A DNA stretch of 64,000 bases from contig NW_027480423.1 of NCBI RefSeq assembly GCF_051401765.1, forward strand, positions 13,578,001 through 13,642,000, read 5' to 3'. The first letter of the stretch is position 1; each line of letters begins with the position of its first letter. This document shows positions 37,801 to 51,418 of this stretch, in pieces. Under the pieces are notes generated by a model. The model made no database searches. It was not told the DNA's origin and saw only the letters and a list, made by a program, of their open reading frames with translations. The position numbers and the translations under genes are program-made. Origin of the DNA: Calliopsis andreniformis (lineage: Eukaryota > Arthropoda > Insecta > Hymenoptera > Andrenidae).

Positions 37801-39309
37801 ACGAATAATAGCAACCAGTGTGAAAGTTATGGTCATTTCTACGTTCCGGACAACATAGGCTTAACTCTTGGACGTTGGCCCACCAGATCGAATAGCTAGG
37901 ACCTTAGAAGACGAAGCCAGAAGCATAAAATGCAATATTAATACAACAGTTTTTCTATCACATAAAACGAATAATTGCTACCGGTGTGAATGTTATGGAA
38001 ATTTCTACGTTCCGGGCAACCTAGGCTTCACCCTAGGGCGTTGAACCAACAGATTGAATAGTCAGGGCCTCAGAAGCCAACGCCCGAGCACGAAATACAA
38101 AATAAATAGAACAGTTGTTCCATCGTATAAAACGAGTAATTGCTATCAGTGTGAAAGTTATTGTAATTTCTACGTTCCGGGCAACCTAGGTTTCACTCTA
38201 GGGCGTTGCTCCACCAGATCGCATAGCTGGGGACTTAGAATTCAACACCATAAGAATAAAATACTATATAAGTACAACAGTTTTTCCATCGTATAAAATG
38301 AATAATTGGAAACATTGTGAAAGTAATGGTCATTTCTACGTTGCAGGCAACCTAGGCTTCACTCTGGGACGTTGCTCCACCAGATCGAATAGATAGGGCC
38401 TTAGAAGTCAACGCCTGAAGCATAAAATACAATAAAGATGCAACAGTTTTTCCATCGTATAACAGGAATAATTGCAACCAGTGTGGAAGTAATGGTCAGT
38501 TCTACGTTCCGGGCAACCTAGGCTTCACTCTGGGACGTTGCTCCACCAGATCGAATAGATAGGGCCTTAGAAGTCAACGCCAGAAGCATAAAATACAATA
38601 AAGATGCAACAGTTTTTCCATCGTATAACAGGAATAATTGCAACCAGTGTGAAGGTAATGGTATGTCCTACGTTCCGAGCAAGCTTGGCTTCACCCTAGG
38701 GTGTTGCTAAACCAGATCGTATAGTTAGGGCCTTAGAAGTCAACGCCCGAAGCATAAACTACAAAATAAATAGAACAGTTTTTCCATTGTATAAAACGAA
38801 TAATTGCTACCAGTGTGAAAGTTATGGTCATTTCTACGTGCCGGGCAACCTAGGCTTCACTCTAGGGCGTTGCTCCACCAGATCGAATAGTTAGGGCCTT
38901 AGAAGTCAACGCCCGAAGCATAAAATACAAAATAAATAGAACAGTTTTTCCATCGTATAAAACGAATAATTGCTACCGGTGTGAAAGTTATGGTCATTTC
39001 TACGTTCCGGGCAACCTAGGCTTCACCATAGGGCGTTGTTCCACCAGATGAAAAAGTTAGGGCATAAGAAGTCAACACCAGAAGCATAAAATACAATATA
39101 AATACAACAGCTTTTCAATCGTATGAAACGAGTAATTGCAACCAGTAAGAAAGTTAACGTCGTTTCTACGTTCCGGGCAACCTAGGCTTCACCCTAGGGC
39201 GTTGCTCCAACAGATTCAATAGTTAGGGCCTTAGAAGTCAACGCCGGAAGCATAAAATTCAATAAAAATACAACAGTTTTTCCAACGTATAAAAGGATTA
39301 ATTGCTACC
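37801..39309 (+). repeat. Diverged monomers including a one-monomer duplication
   Basis: Two adjacent monomers share CTCTGGGACGTTGC and GAATAGATAGGGCC (38361-38400 and 38527-38566, offset 166 bp), an example of single-unit duplication. A one-base loss occurs at about 38086 (CGCCCGAGCACG). Other monomers here have no close partner that I noticed. Confidence 0.75.
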
Positions 39310-40200
39310 AGTATGGAAGTGATGGTCATTTCTACATTCCGGGCAACCTAGGCTTCACTCTAGGGCGTTGCTCCACCAGATCGAATAGTTAGGGTCTTAG
39401 AAGTCAACGCCCGATGCATAAAATATAAAATAAATAGAACAGTTTTTCCATCGTATAAAACGAATAATTGCTACCAGTGTGAAAGTTATGGTCATTTCTA
39501 CTTTCCGGGCAACCTAGGCTTCACCCTATGGCGTTGTTCCACCAGATGGAATAGTTAGGGCCTAAGAAGTCAACGCCAGAAGCATAAAATACGATATAAA
39601 TACAACAGCTTTTCCATCGTATAAGACGAATAATTGCAACCAGTTTGAAAGTGATGGTCATTTCTACGTACCGGGCAACCTAGGCTTCACTCTAGGGCGT
39701 TGCTCCACCAGATCGAATAGTTAGGGCCTAAGAAGTCAACGCCAGAAGCATAAAATACGATATAAATACAACAGCTTTTCCATCATATAAAACGAATAAT
39801 TGCAACCAGTGTGAAAGTTATGGTCATTTCTACGTTCCGGCCAACCTAGGCTTCACTCGAGGGCGTTGCTGCACCAGAACGAATGGTTAGTGCCTTAGAA
39901 GTCAACGCCCGAAGCATAAAATACAATATAAATACAACAGTTTTTCCATCGTATAAAACGAATAATTGCAACCAGTATGAAACTTATGGTCATTTCTACT
40001 TTCCGGGCAACCTAGGCTTCACTCTATGGCGTTTTACCAACACATCGAATAGCTACGGCCACAGAAGTCAACGCCTGAAGTATAAAATACAATAAAAATA
40101 CAACAGTCTTTCCATCCTATAACAGGAATGATTGCAACCCGTGTGAAAGTGATGGTCATTTCTACGCTCCAGGCAACCTAGGCTTCACTCTAGGGCGTTG
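39310..40200 (+). repeat. Seventeen-monomer-offset block, copy 1
   Basis: About 5.4 monomers recurring at 42131-43021 at an offset of 2821 bp (17 monomers minus the base lost near 40503, TTCCGGCAACG). Shared markers: GGGTCTTAGAAG, CCGATGCATAAAATATAAAA, CTACGTACCGGGC, CACTCGAGGGCGTTGCTGC and CTATGGCGTTTTACC. Identity is high, with single-base differences. Confidence 0.88.
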
Positions 40201-42130
40201 GTCCACCAGATCGCATAGCTAGGGTATTAGAATTCAACGCCATAAGAATAAAATGCAATATAAGTACAACAGTTTTTCCATCGTATAAAATCAATAATTG
40301 GAAGCATTGTGAAAGTAACGGTCATTTCTCCGTTCCAGGCAACCTAGGCGTCACTCTAGGGCGTTGCTCCACCACATCGAATACCGACGGCCTTAGAAGT
40401 CAACGACCGAAGCATAAAATACATTAAATATACAAGAGCCTTTCCATCGTATAACAGGAATAATTGCAACCAGTGTGAAAGTGATGGTCATTTCTACGTT
40501 CCGGCAACGTAGGCTTCACCCTAGGGCGTTGTTCCACCAGATCGAATAGTTAGGGCCTAAGAAGTTAACGCCAGATGCATAAAATACAATAAAGATGCAA
40601 CAGTTATTCCATTGTATAGCATGGATAGTTGCAACCAGTGTGAAAGTTATGGTCATTTCTACGTTCCGGGTAACCGAGGTTTCACTCTAGGGCGTTGCTC
40701 CACCAGATCTAACAGCTATGGACTTAGAATTCAACGCCAGGTGGATAAAATACAATATAAATACAACAGCTTTTCCATCGTATAACAGGAATAATTGCAA
40801 CCAGTGTGAAAGTAAAGGTCATTTCTACGTTCCGGGCAACCTAGGCTTCACTCTAGGGCGTTGCTCCACCAGATCGAATAGTTAGGTCCTTAGAAGTCAA
40901 CGCCAGAAGCATAAAATACGATATAAATAGAACAGCTTTTCCATCATATTAAATGAATAATTGCAAACAGTGTGAAAGAAGTGGTCATTTCTACGTTCCG
41001 AGCAACCTAGGGTTCACTCTAGGACGGTGCTCCACCATATCGAATAGCTACGGCCTTAGAAGCCTACGCCTGAGGCACAAAATACAATAAAAATACAACA
41101 GTCTTTTCATGGTATAACAGGAATAATTGCAACAAGCGTGAAAGTAATGATCATTTCGGCGTTTCGGGCATCCTAGACTTAACTCTGAGGCATTGCTCCA
41201 CCAGATCGAATAGTTAGGTCCTTAGAAGTCAACGCCAGAAGCATAAAATACGATATAAATAGAACAGCTTTTCCATCATATAAAACGAATAATAGCAACC
41301 AGTGTGAAAGTTATGGTCATTTTTACGTTCCGAGCAACCTAGGCTTCAATCTAGGGCGTTGCTCCACCAGATCAAAGAGTTAGGGCCTTAGAAGTCAACG
41401 CCCGAAGCATAAAATACAAAATAAATAGAACGGTTTTTCCATTGTATAAAACGAATAATTGCTACCAGCGTAAAAGTTATGGTCTTTTCTACGTTCCGGG
41501 CAACCTAGGCTTCACACTAGGGCGTTGCTCCTCCAGATCAATCAGTTAGGGCCTTAGAAGTCAACGCCCGAAGCATAAAACGCAATATAAGTAGAACAGT
41601 TTTTCCATTGTATGAAACGAATAATTGCTACCAGTGTGAAAGTTATGGTCATTTCTGCATTTCGAGCAACCTAGGTTTCACTCTAGGGCGTTGCTCCACC
41701 TGATCGAATAGTTAGGGCCTTAGAAGTCAACGTCAGAAGCATAAAATACAATAAAGGTGCAACAGTTTTTCCATCGCATGACAGGAATAACTGCAAACAG
41801 TGTGAAAGTACTGGGCATTTCTACGTTCCGGGTAACCTAGGTTTCACTTTAGGGCGTTGCTCCACCAGATCAAATAGCTTGGGACTTAGAATTCAACGCC
41901 CGAAGCATAAAATGAAAAATAAATAGAACAGTTTTTCCATTGTAAAGAACGAATAAATGCTAGCAGGGTAAAAGTTATGGTCATTTCTACGTTCCGGGCA
42001 ACCTAGGCTTCACCCTAGGGCGTTGTTCCACCAGATAGAGTAGTTAGGGCCTAAGAAGTGAACGCCAGAAGCATAAAATACAATATAAATACAACAGTTT
42101 ATCCATCACATAAAACGAATAATTGCAACC
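40201..42130 (+). repeat. Diverged monomers between the 17-monomer-offset copies
   Basis: Roughly twelve monomers, several with private changes (GGATAGTTGC, AGGTGGATAAAATAC, TAAAGAACGAATAAATGC). 41640-41860 (CATTTCGAGC, CACCTGATCG, CATCGCATGACAGG, TACTGGGCATTTC) recurs at 47940-48160, 6305 bp downstream, immediately before the second superblock copy. Confidence 0.78.
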
Positions 42131-43021
42131 AGTATGAAAGTGATGGTCATTTCTACGTACCGGGCAACCTAGGCTTCACTCTAGGGCGTTGCTCCACCAG
42201 ATCGAATAGTTAGGGTCTTAGAAGTCAACGCCCGATGCATAAAATATAAAATAAATAGAACAGTTTTTCCATCGTATAAAACGAATAATTGCTACCAGTG
42301 TGAAAGTTATGGTCATTTCTACTTTCCGGGCAACCTAGGCTTCACCCTATGGCGTTGTTCCACCAGATGGAATAGTTAGGGCCTAAGAAGTCAACGCCAG
42401 AAGCATAAAATACGATATAAATACAACAGCTTTTCCATCGTATAAGACGAATAATTGCAACCAGTTTGAAAGTGATGGTCATTTCTACGTACCGGGCAAC
42501 CTAGGCTTCACTCTAGGGCGTTGCTCCACCAGATCGAATAGTTAGGGCCTAAGAAGTCAACGCCAGAAGCATAAAATACGATATAAATACAACAGCTTTT
42601 CCATCATATAAAACGAATAATTGCAACCAGTGTGAAAGTTATGGTCATTTCTACGTTCCGGGCAACCTAGGCTTCACTCGAGGGCGTTGCTGCACCAGAA
42701 CGAATGGTTAGTGCCTTAGAAGTCAACGCCCGAAGCATAAAATACAAAATAAATACAACAGTTTTTCCATCGTATAAAACGAATAATTGCAACCAGTATG
42801 AAACTTATGGTCATTTCTACTTTCCGGGCAACCTAGGCTTCACTCTATGGCGTTTTACCACCACATCGAATAGCTACGGCCACAGAAGCCAACGCCTGAA
42901 GTATAAAATACAATAAAAATACAACAGTCTTTCCATCCTATAACAGGAATAATTGCAACCCGTGTGAAAGTGATGGTCATTTCTACGTTCCAGGCAACCT
43001 AGGCTTCACTCTAGGGCGTTA
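42131..43021 (+). repeat. Seventeen-monomer-offset block, copy 2
   Basis: Downstream partner of 39310-40200. Homology ends at GGGCGTTATTGCACC against GGGCGTTGGTCCACC. Confidence 0.88.
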
Positions 43022-44449
43022 TTGCACCAGATCGAATAGTTCGGGCCTAAGAAGTCAACGCCAGAAGCATAAAATACAATACAAATATAACAGTTTTTCC
43101 ATTGTATAAAACGGATAATAGAAACCATTGTGAAAGTTATGGTCATTTCTACGTTCCGAGCGGCCTAGGCTTCACTCTAGGGCGGTGCTCCACCAGATCA
43201 AACAGTTATTGCCTTTGAAGTCAACGCCCGAAGCATTAAATACAAAATAAATAGAACAGTTTTTCCATTGTATAAAACGAATAATTGCTACCAGTGTAAA
43301 AGTTATGGCCCTTTCTACGTCTCGGGCAACCTAGGCTTCACCCTAGGCCGTTGTTCCACCAGATCGAACAGTTAGGGCCTAAGAAGTGAACGCCAGAAGC
43401 ATAAAATACGATATAAATACAACATCTTTTCCATCCTATAAAACGAATAATTGCAACCAGTGTGAAAGTTATGGTCATTTCTACGTTCCGGGCAACCTAT
43501 GCTTCACCCTAGTGCGTTGCTACACCAGATCGAATAGTTAGGGCCTCAGAAGCCATCGCCTGAAGCATACAATACAATAAAAATACAACAGGTTTACCAT
43601 CGTATAACAGGAATAATTGCAACCAGTGTGAAAGTGATGGTCATTTCTACGTTCCGGGCAACCTAGGCTTCACTCTAGGCCCTTGCTCCACCAGATCGAA
43701 TAGTTAGGGCCTTAGATGTCAACGCGAGATGCATAAAATACAATAAAGGTGCAACAGTTTTTCCATCGTATAACAGGAATAACTGCAACCAGTGTGAAAG
43801 TACTGGTCATTTCTACGTTCCGGGTAACCTAGGTTTCACACTAGGGCGTTGCTCCACCAGATAGAATAGCTAGGGACTTAGAATTCAACGCCAGAAGAAT
43901 AAAATACAATATAAGGACAACAGCTTTTCCATCGTATAAAATGAATATTTGCAAAAATTGTGAAAGTAATGGTCATTTCTACGTTCCGGGCAACCTATGC
44001 GACACCCTAAGGCGTTGCTCCACCACATCTAATACCTACGGCCTTAAAAGTGAACGCCAGAAGCATAAAACACGATATAAATACAACAGATTTTCCATCG
44101 TATAAAACGAATAATGGTAACCAGTGTGAAAGTTATGATCATTTCTACGTTCCGGTCAACCTAGGCTTCACTCTAGGACGTTGCTCCACCAGATCGAATA
44201 GTTAGGGCCTACGGAGTCAACGCCAGAAGCATAAAATACAAAAAAGGTGCAACAGTTTTTCCATCGTATAACAGGAGTAATTGCAACCAGTGTGAAGGTA
44301 ATGGTATGTCCTACGTTCCGGTCAACCTAGGCTTCACTCTAGGACGTTGCTCCACCAGATCGAATAGATAGGGCCTATGAAGTCAACGCCAGAAGCATAA
44401 AACACAATAAAGGTGCAACAGATTTTCCATCGTGTAACAGGAATAATTG
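43022..44449 (+). repeat. Diverged monomers upstream of superblock copy 1
   Basis: About 8.6 monomers with varied classes, including AATAAAGGTGC and AATGGTAACCAG types that become common after 58.6 kb. No gene, and no near-identical partner noticed inside the window. Confidence 0.75.
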
Positions 44450-47400
44450 CAACCAGTGTGAAAGTTATGGTCATTTCTACTTCCCGGGAAACCCAAGCTT
44501 CGCTCTAGGGCGTCGCTCCTCCAGATAGAATAGCTAGGGATTTAGAATTCAACGCCAGAAGAATAAAAGACAATATAAGTACAACAGCTTTTCCATTGTA
44601 TAAAACGAATAATAGCAACCAGTGTGAGAGTTACGGTCATTTCTACGTTCCGGGCAACCTAGGGTTCACTCTAGGGCGTTGCTCCACCAGATCGAATAGC
44701 TAGGGCCTTAGAAGTCAACGCCTGAAGCATAAAATACAATAAAAATAAAACAGTCTTTCCATCCTATACCAGGAATAATTGCAACCCTTGTGAAAGTGAT
44801 GGTCATTTGTACGTTCCAGGCAACCTAGGCTTCACTCTAGGGCGTTGTTCCACCAGATCGAATTGTTAGGGCCTAAGAAGTCAACGCCAGAAGCATAAAA
44901 TACAATATAAATATAACAGTTTTTCCAACGTATAAAACGAATAATAGTAACCAGTGTGAAAGCTATGGGCATTTCTACGTTCCGGGCAACCTAGGCTTCA
45001 GTCTGGGCCGTTGCTCCACCAGATCGAATAGTTAGGGCCTTAGAGGTCATCGCCCGAGGCATAAAATACGATATAAATTCAACAGCTTTTCCATCATATA
45101 AAACGAATAATTGCAACCAGTGTGAAAGTTATGGTCATTTCTACGTTCCGGGCAACCTAGGCTTCACCCAAGGGCGTTGCTCCAACAGATTGAATAATTA
45201 GGGCCTTAGAAATCAATGCCCGAAGCATAAAATGCAATAAATATACAACAGCATTGCCATCGTATAAAATGAGTAATTGCAAACAGTGTGAAAGATATGG
45301 ACATTTCTACGTTCCGGGCAACCCAGGTTTCACTCTATGGCGTTCATCCACCACATCGAATAGCTACGGCCTCAGCAGTCAACTCGTGAAGCATAAAATA
45401 CAATAAAAATACAACAGTCTTTCCATCCTATAACAGGAATAATTGCAACCCGTGTGAAAGTGATGGTCATTTCTACGTTCCAGGCAACCTAGGCTTCACT
45501 CTAGGGCGTTGCTCCAACAGACTGAATAATTAGGGCCTTAGAAGTCAATGCCCGAAGCACAAAATGCAATAAAAATACAACAGTTTTTCCATCATATAAC
45601 AGGAATAATTGCAACCAGTTTGAAAGTGATGGTCATTTCTACGTTCCGGGCAAGCTCGGCTTCACTCTAGTGCGTTGCTCCACCAGATCGAATAGTTAGT
45701 GCCTTAGAAGTCAACGCCAGAAGCATAAAATACAATATAAATACAACAGTTTTTCCATCGTATAAAACGAATAATTGCAACCACTATGAAAGTTAATGGC
45801 ATTTCAACTGTCCGGGCAAACTAGGCTTCAGCCTAGGGCGTTGCTCCAACAGATTGAATAGTTAGGGCCTTCGAAGTCAACGCCGGAAGCATAAAATGCA
45901 ATAAAAATACAACAGTTTTTCCATCGTATAAAAGGATTAATTGCAACTAGTTTGAAAGTGACGGTCATTTCTACGTTCCGGGCAACCTAGGCTTCACTCT
46001 AGGGCATTGCTCCACTAGATCGAATAGTTTGTGCCTTAGTAGTCAACGCCAGAAGCATAAAATACAATATAAATACAACAGTTTTTCCATCGTATAAAAC
46101 GAATGATTGCTACCAGTATAGAAGTGATGGTCATTTCTACGTTCCGGGAAACCTAGGCCTCACTCTAGGGTGTTGTTCCACCAGATTGAATAGTTAGGGC
46201 CTAAGAAATCAACGCCAGAAGCATAAAATACAATTTAAATATAACAGTTTTTCCATCGTATAAAACGAATAATTTCAACCAGTGTGTATGTTATGGTCAT
46301 TTTTACATTCCGAGCAACCTAGGCTTCACTCTAAGGCGTTGATACACCAGATAGAATAATTAGGGCCTTAGAAGTCAATGCCCGACGCACAAAATGCAAT
46401 TAAAATACAACAGTTTTTCCATCCTATAACAGGAATAATTGCAATCAGTTTGAAAGTGATGGTCATTTCTACTTTCCGGTCAACCTAGGCTTCACCCTAG
46501 GGCGTTGTTCCACCAGATGGAATAGTTGTGGCATAAGAAGTCAACGCCAGATGCATAAAATACAATATAAGTACAACAGTTTATCCATCGTATAAAATGA
46601 ATAATTGCAAACATTGCGAAAGTAATGGTCATTTCTACGTTCCAGGCAACCTAGGCGTCACTCTAGTGCGTTGCTCCACCAAATAGTAGCTACGGCCTTA
46701 GACGTCAACGACAGAAGCATAAAATGCAATAAAGATGCAACAGCTTTTCCATCGTATAAAACGAATAATTGCAACCAGTGTGAAAGTTATTTTCATTTCT
46801 ACTTTCCGGGCAACCTAGGCTTCACCCTAGGGCGTTGCTCCAACAGATTGAATAGTTAGGACCCTAGAAGTCAATGCCCGAAGCATAAAATGCAATAAAA
46901 ATACAACAGTTTTTCCATTATATAACAGGAATAATTGCAACCAGTTTGAAAGTGATGGTCATTTCTACGTTCCGGGCAACCTAGGCTTCACTCTAGGGCA
47001 TTGCTCCACCAGATCGAATAGTTTGCGCCTTAGAAGACAACGCCAGAAGGATAAAATACAATAAAAATACAACAGTCTTTCCACCTATAATAGGAATAAT
47101 TGCAACCCGTGTGAAGGTCATGGTCATTTGTACGTTCCAGGCTACCTAGGCTTCACTCTAGGGCGTTGTTCCACCAGATCGAATTGTTAGGGCCTAAGAT
47201 GTCAACGCCAGAAGCATCAGATACAATATAAATATAAGAGTTTTTCCATCGTATAGAACGATTAATAGCAACCAGTGTGAAAGATATGGTCATTTCTACG
47301 TTCCGGACAACCTAGGCTTCACTCTAGGGCGTTGTTCCACCAGATCGAGCAGCTAGGGCCTAAGAAGGCACCGCCAGAAGCATAAAATACAATATAAATA

Positions 47401-47605
47401 TAACAGTTTCTCCATCGTGTAAAACGAATAATAGCGACCAGTGTGAAAGTTATGGTCATTTCTACGTTCCCGGCAAACTAGGCTTCACCCCAGGGCGTTG
47501 TTCCACCAGATCGAATAGTTAGGGCCTAAGAAGTGAGCGCCAGCAGCATAATATACAATATAAATACAACAGCTTTTCCATCGTATAAAACGAATAATTG
47601 CTACC
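44450..47605 (+). repeat. Superblock copy 1 (19 monomers, about 3.2 kb)
   Basis: First part 44450-45510 (GGGCGTCGCTCC, GGGATTTAGAATTC, AAAATAAAACAG, CCAACGTATAAAACG, CAGCATTGCCATCG) matches 48150-49150 and 53740-54800. Second part 45511-47605 matches 49326-51418 at an offset of 3815 bp. Shared indels confirm this: the two-base loss after CTCCACCAAATA near 46678, seen again near 50493. A one-base loss near 47085 (TTTCCACCTATAATAGG) is private to this copy. Confidence 0.9.
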
Positions 47606-48149
47606 AGTGTGAAACGAATGGTCATTTCTACGTTGCAGGCAACCTAGGCTTCACGCTAGGGCGGTGCTCCACCATATCAAATAGTTAGGGCCTAAGAAGT
47701 CAACGCCAGGAGCATAAAATACAACATAAATACAACAGACTTTCCATCGTATATAATGTATATTTGTAAACAGTGTGAAATTAATGGACATTTCTACGTA
47801 CCGGGCAACCTAGGTCCCACTCTAGGGCGTTGCTCCACCAAATCGAATAGCTAGGGCCTTAGAAGTCAACGCCAGAAGCATAAAATACAACATAGATGCA
47901 AAAGTTTTTCCATCGTATAAAATAAATAATTGCAACCAGTGTGAAAGTTATGGTCATTTCTGCATTTCGAGCAACCTAGGTTTCACTCTAGGGCGTTGCT
48001 CCACCTGATCGAATAGTTAGGGCCTTAGAAGTCAACGCCAGAAGCATAAAATACAATAAAGGTGCAACAGTTTTTCCATCGCATGACAGGAATAACTGCA
48101 AACAGTGTGAAAGTACTGGGCATTTCTACGTTCCGGGTAACCTAGGTTT
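47606..48149 (+). repeat. Monomers between superblock copies 1 and 2
   Basis: About three monomers. They include ATATAATGTATATTTGTAAACAG, a relative of monomers near 17045 and 63675, and the 41640-41860 segment re-used at 47940-48160. Confidence 0.78.
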
Positions 48150-51100
48150 CACTTTAGGGCGTCGCTCCTCCGGATAGAATAGCTAGGGATTTAGAATTCA
48201 ACGCCAGAAGAATAAAAGACAATATAAGTACAACAGCTTTTCCAATGTATAAAACGAATAATAGCAACCAGTGTGAGAGTTACGGTCATTTCTACGTTCC
48301 GGGCAACCTAGGGTTCACTCTAGGGCGTTGCTCCACCAGATCGAATAGCTAGGGCCTTAGAAGTCAACGCCTGAAGCATAAAATACAATAAAAATAAAAC
48401 AGTCTTTCCATCCTATAACAGGAATAATTGCAACCCTTGTGAAAGTGATGGTCATTTGTACGTTCCAGGCAACCTAGGCTTCACTCTAGGGCGTTGTTCC
48501 ACCAGATCGAATTGTTAGGGCCTAAGAAGTCAACGCCAGAAGCATAAAATACAATATAAATATAACAGTTTTTCCAACGTATAAAACGAATAATAGTAAC
48601 CAGTGTGAAAGCTATGGGCATTTCTACGTTCCGGGCAACCTAGGCTTCACTCTAGGCCGTTGCTCCACCAGATCGAATAGTTAGGGCCTTAGAGGTCAAC
48701 GCCCGAAGCATAAAATACGATATAAATACAACAGCTTTTCCATCATATAAAACGCATAATTGCAACCAGTGTGAAAGTTATGGTCATTTCTACGTTCCGG
48801 GCAACCTAGGCTTCACCCAAGGGCGTTGCTCCAACAGATTGAATAATTAGGGCCTTAGAAATCAATGCCCGAAACATAAAATGCAATAAATATACAACAG
48901 CATTGCCATCGTATAAAATGAATAATTGCAAACAGTGTGAAAGATATGGACATTTCTACGTTCCGGGCAACCCAGGTTTCACTCTATGTCGTTCATCCAC
49001 CACATCGAATAGCTACGGCCTCAGAAGTCAACGCGTGAAGCATAAAATACAATAAAAATACAACAGTCTTTCCATCCTATAACAGGAATAATTGCAACCC
49101 GTGTGAAAGTGATGGTCATTTCTACGTTCCAGGCAACCTAGGCTTCAGTCGAGGGCGTTGATCCACTAGATCGAATAGTTAGTGCCTTTGAAGTCAACGG
49201 CAGATGCATAAAATACAATATAAATACAACAGTTTTTCCATCGTATAAAACGAATAATTGCAACCAGTATGAAAGTTATGGTCATTTCTACGTTCCGGGC
49301 AACCTAGGCTACACCCTAGGGCGTTGCTCCAACAGACTGAATAATTAGGGCCTCAGAAGTCAATGCCCGAAGCACAAAATGCAATAAAAATACAACAGTT
49401 TCTACATCATATAACAGGAATAATTGCAACCAGTTTGAAAGTGATGGTCATTTCTACGTTCCGGGCAAGCTCGGCTTCACTCTAGTGCGTTGCTCCACCA
49501 GATCGAATAGTTAGTGCCTTAGTAGTCAACGCCAGAAGCATAAAATACAGTATAAATACAACAGTTTTTCCATCGTATAAAACGAATAATTGCAACCACT
49601 ATGAAAGTTAATGGCATTTCAACTGTCCGGGCAACCTAGGCTTCAGCCTAGGGCGTTGCTCCAACAGATTGAATAGTTAGGGCCTTCGAAGTCAACGCCG
49701 GAAGCATAAAATGCAATAAAAATACAACAGTTTTTCCATCGTATAAAAGGATTAATTGCAACTAGATTGAAAGTGACGGTCATTTCTACGTTCCGGGCAA
49801 CCTAGGCTTCACTCTAGGGCATTGCTCCACCAGATCGAATAGTTTGTGCCTTAGTAGTCAACGCCAGAAGCATAAAATACAATATAAATACAACAGTTTT
49901 TCCATTGTATAAAACGAATGATTGCTACCAGTATAGAAGTGATGGTCATGTCTACGTTCCGGGAATCCTAGGCCTCACTCTAGGGTGTTGTTCCACCAGA
50001 TTGAATAGTTAGGGCCTAAGAAATCAACGCCAGAAGCATAAAATACAATTTAAATATAACAGTTTTTCCATCGTATAAAACGAATAATTTCAACCAGTGT
50101 GAATGTTATGGTCATTTTTACATTCCGAGCAACCTAGGCTTCACTCTAAGGCGTTGATACACCAGATAGAATAATTATGGCCTTAGAAGTCAATGCCCGA
50201 CGCACAAAATGCTATAAAAATACAACAGTTTTTCCATCCTATAACAGGAATAATTGCAACCAGTTTGAAAGTGATGGTCATTTCTACTTTCCGGTCAACC
50301 TAGGCTTCACCCTAGGGCGTTGTTCCACCAGATGGAATAGTTGTGGCATAAGAAGTCAACGCCAGAAGCATAAAATACAATGTAAGTACAACAGCTTTTC
50401 CATCGTATAAAATGAATAATTGCAAACATTGCGAAAGTAATGGTCATTTCTACGTTCCAGGCAACCTAGGCGTCACTCTAGTGCGTTGCTCCACCAAATA
50501 AGAGCTACGGCCTTAGACGTCAACGACAGAAGCATAAAATGCAATAAAGATGCAACAGCTTTTCCATCGTATAAAACGAATAATTGCAACCTGTGTGAAA
50601 GTTATTTTCATTTCTACTTTCCGGGCAACCTAGGCTTCACCCTAGGGCGTTGCTCCAACAGATTGAATAGTTAGGACCCTAGAAGTCAATGCCCGAAGCA
50701 TAAAATGCAATAAAAATACAACAGTTTTTCCATTATATAACAGGAATAATTGCAACCAGTTTGAAAGTGATGGTCATTTCTACGTTCCGGGCAACCTAGG
50801 CTTCACTCTAGGGCATTGCTCCACCAGATCGAATAGTTTGTGCCTTAGAAGACAACGCCAGAAGGATAAAATACAATAAAAATACAACAGTCTTTCCATC
50901 CTATAATAGGAATAATTGCAACCCGTGTGAAGGTCATGGTCATTTGTACGTTCCAGGCAACCTAGGCTTCACTCTAGGGCGTTGTTCCACCAGATCGAAT
51001 TGTTAGGGCCTAAGATGTCAACGCCAGAAGCATCAGATACAATATAAATATAAGAGTTTTTCCATCGTATAGAACGATTAATAGCAACCAGTGTGAAAGG

Positions 51101-51418
51101 TATGGTCATTTCTACGTTCCGGACAACCTAGGCTTCACTCTAGGGCGTTGTTCCACCAGATCGAGCAGCTAGGGCCTAAGAAGGCAACGCTAGAAGCATA
51201 AAATACAATATAAATATAACAGTTTCTCCATCGTGTAAAACGAATAATAGCGACCAGTGTGAAAGTTATGGTCATTTCTACGTTCCCGGCAACCTAGGCT
51301 TCACCCCAGGGCGTTGTTCCACCAGATCGAATAGTTAGGGCCTAAGAAGTGAGCGCCAGCAGCATAATATACAATATAAATACAACAGCTTTTCCATCGT
51401 ACAAAACGAATAATTTCA
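48150..51418 (+). repeat. Superblock copy 2 (20 monomers)
   Basis: Carries both parts of copy 1, but with one extra monomer between them (about 49150-49316, CAGTCGAGGGCG and GGCAGATGCATAAA). This moves the offset from 3649 to 3815 bp, exactly 166. It ends near 51418 at CGTACAAAACG followed by the AATTTCAACC type. Confidence 0.9.
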
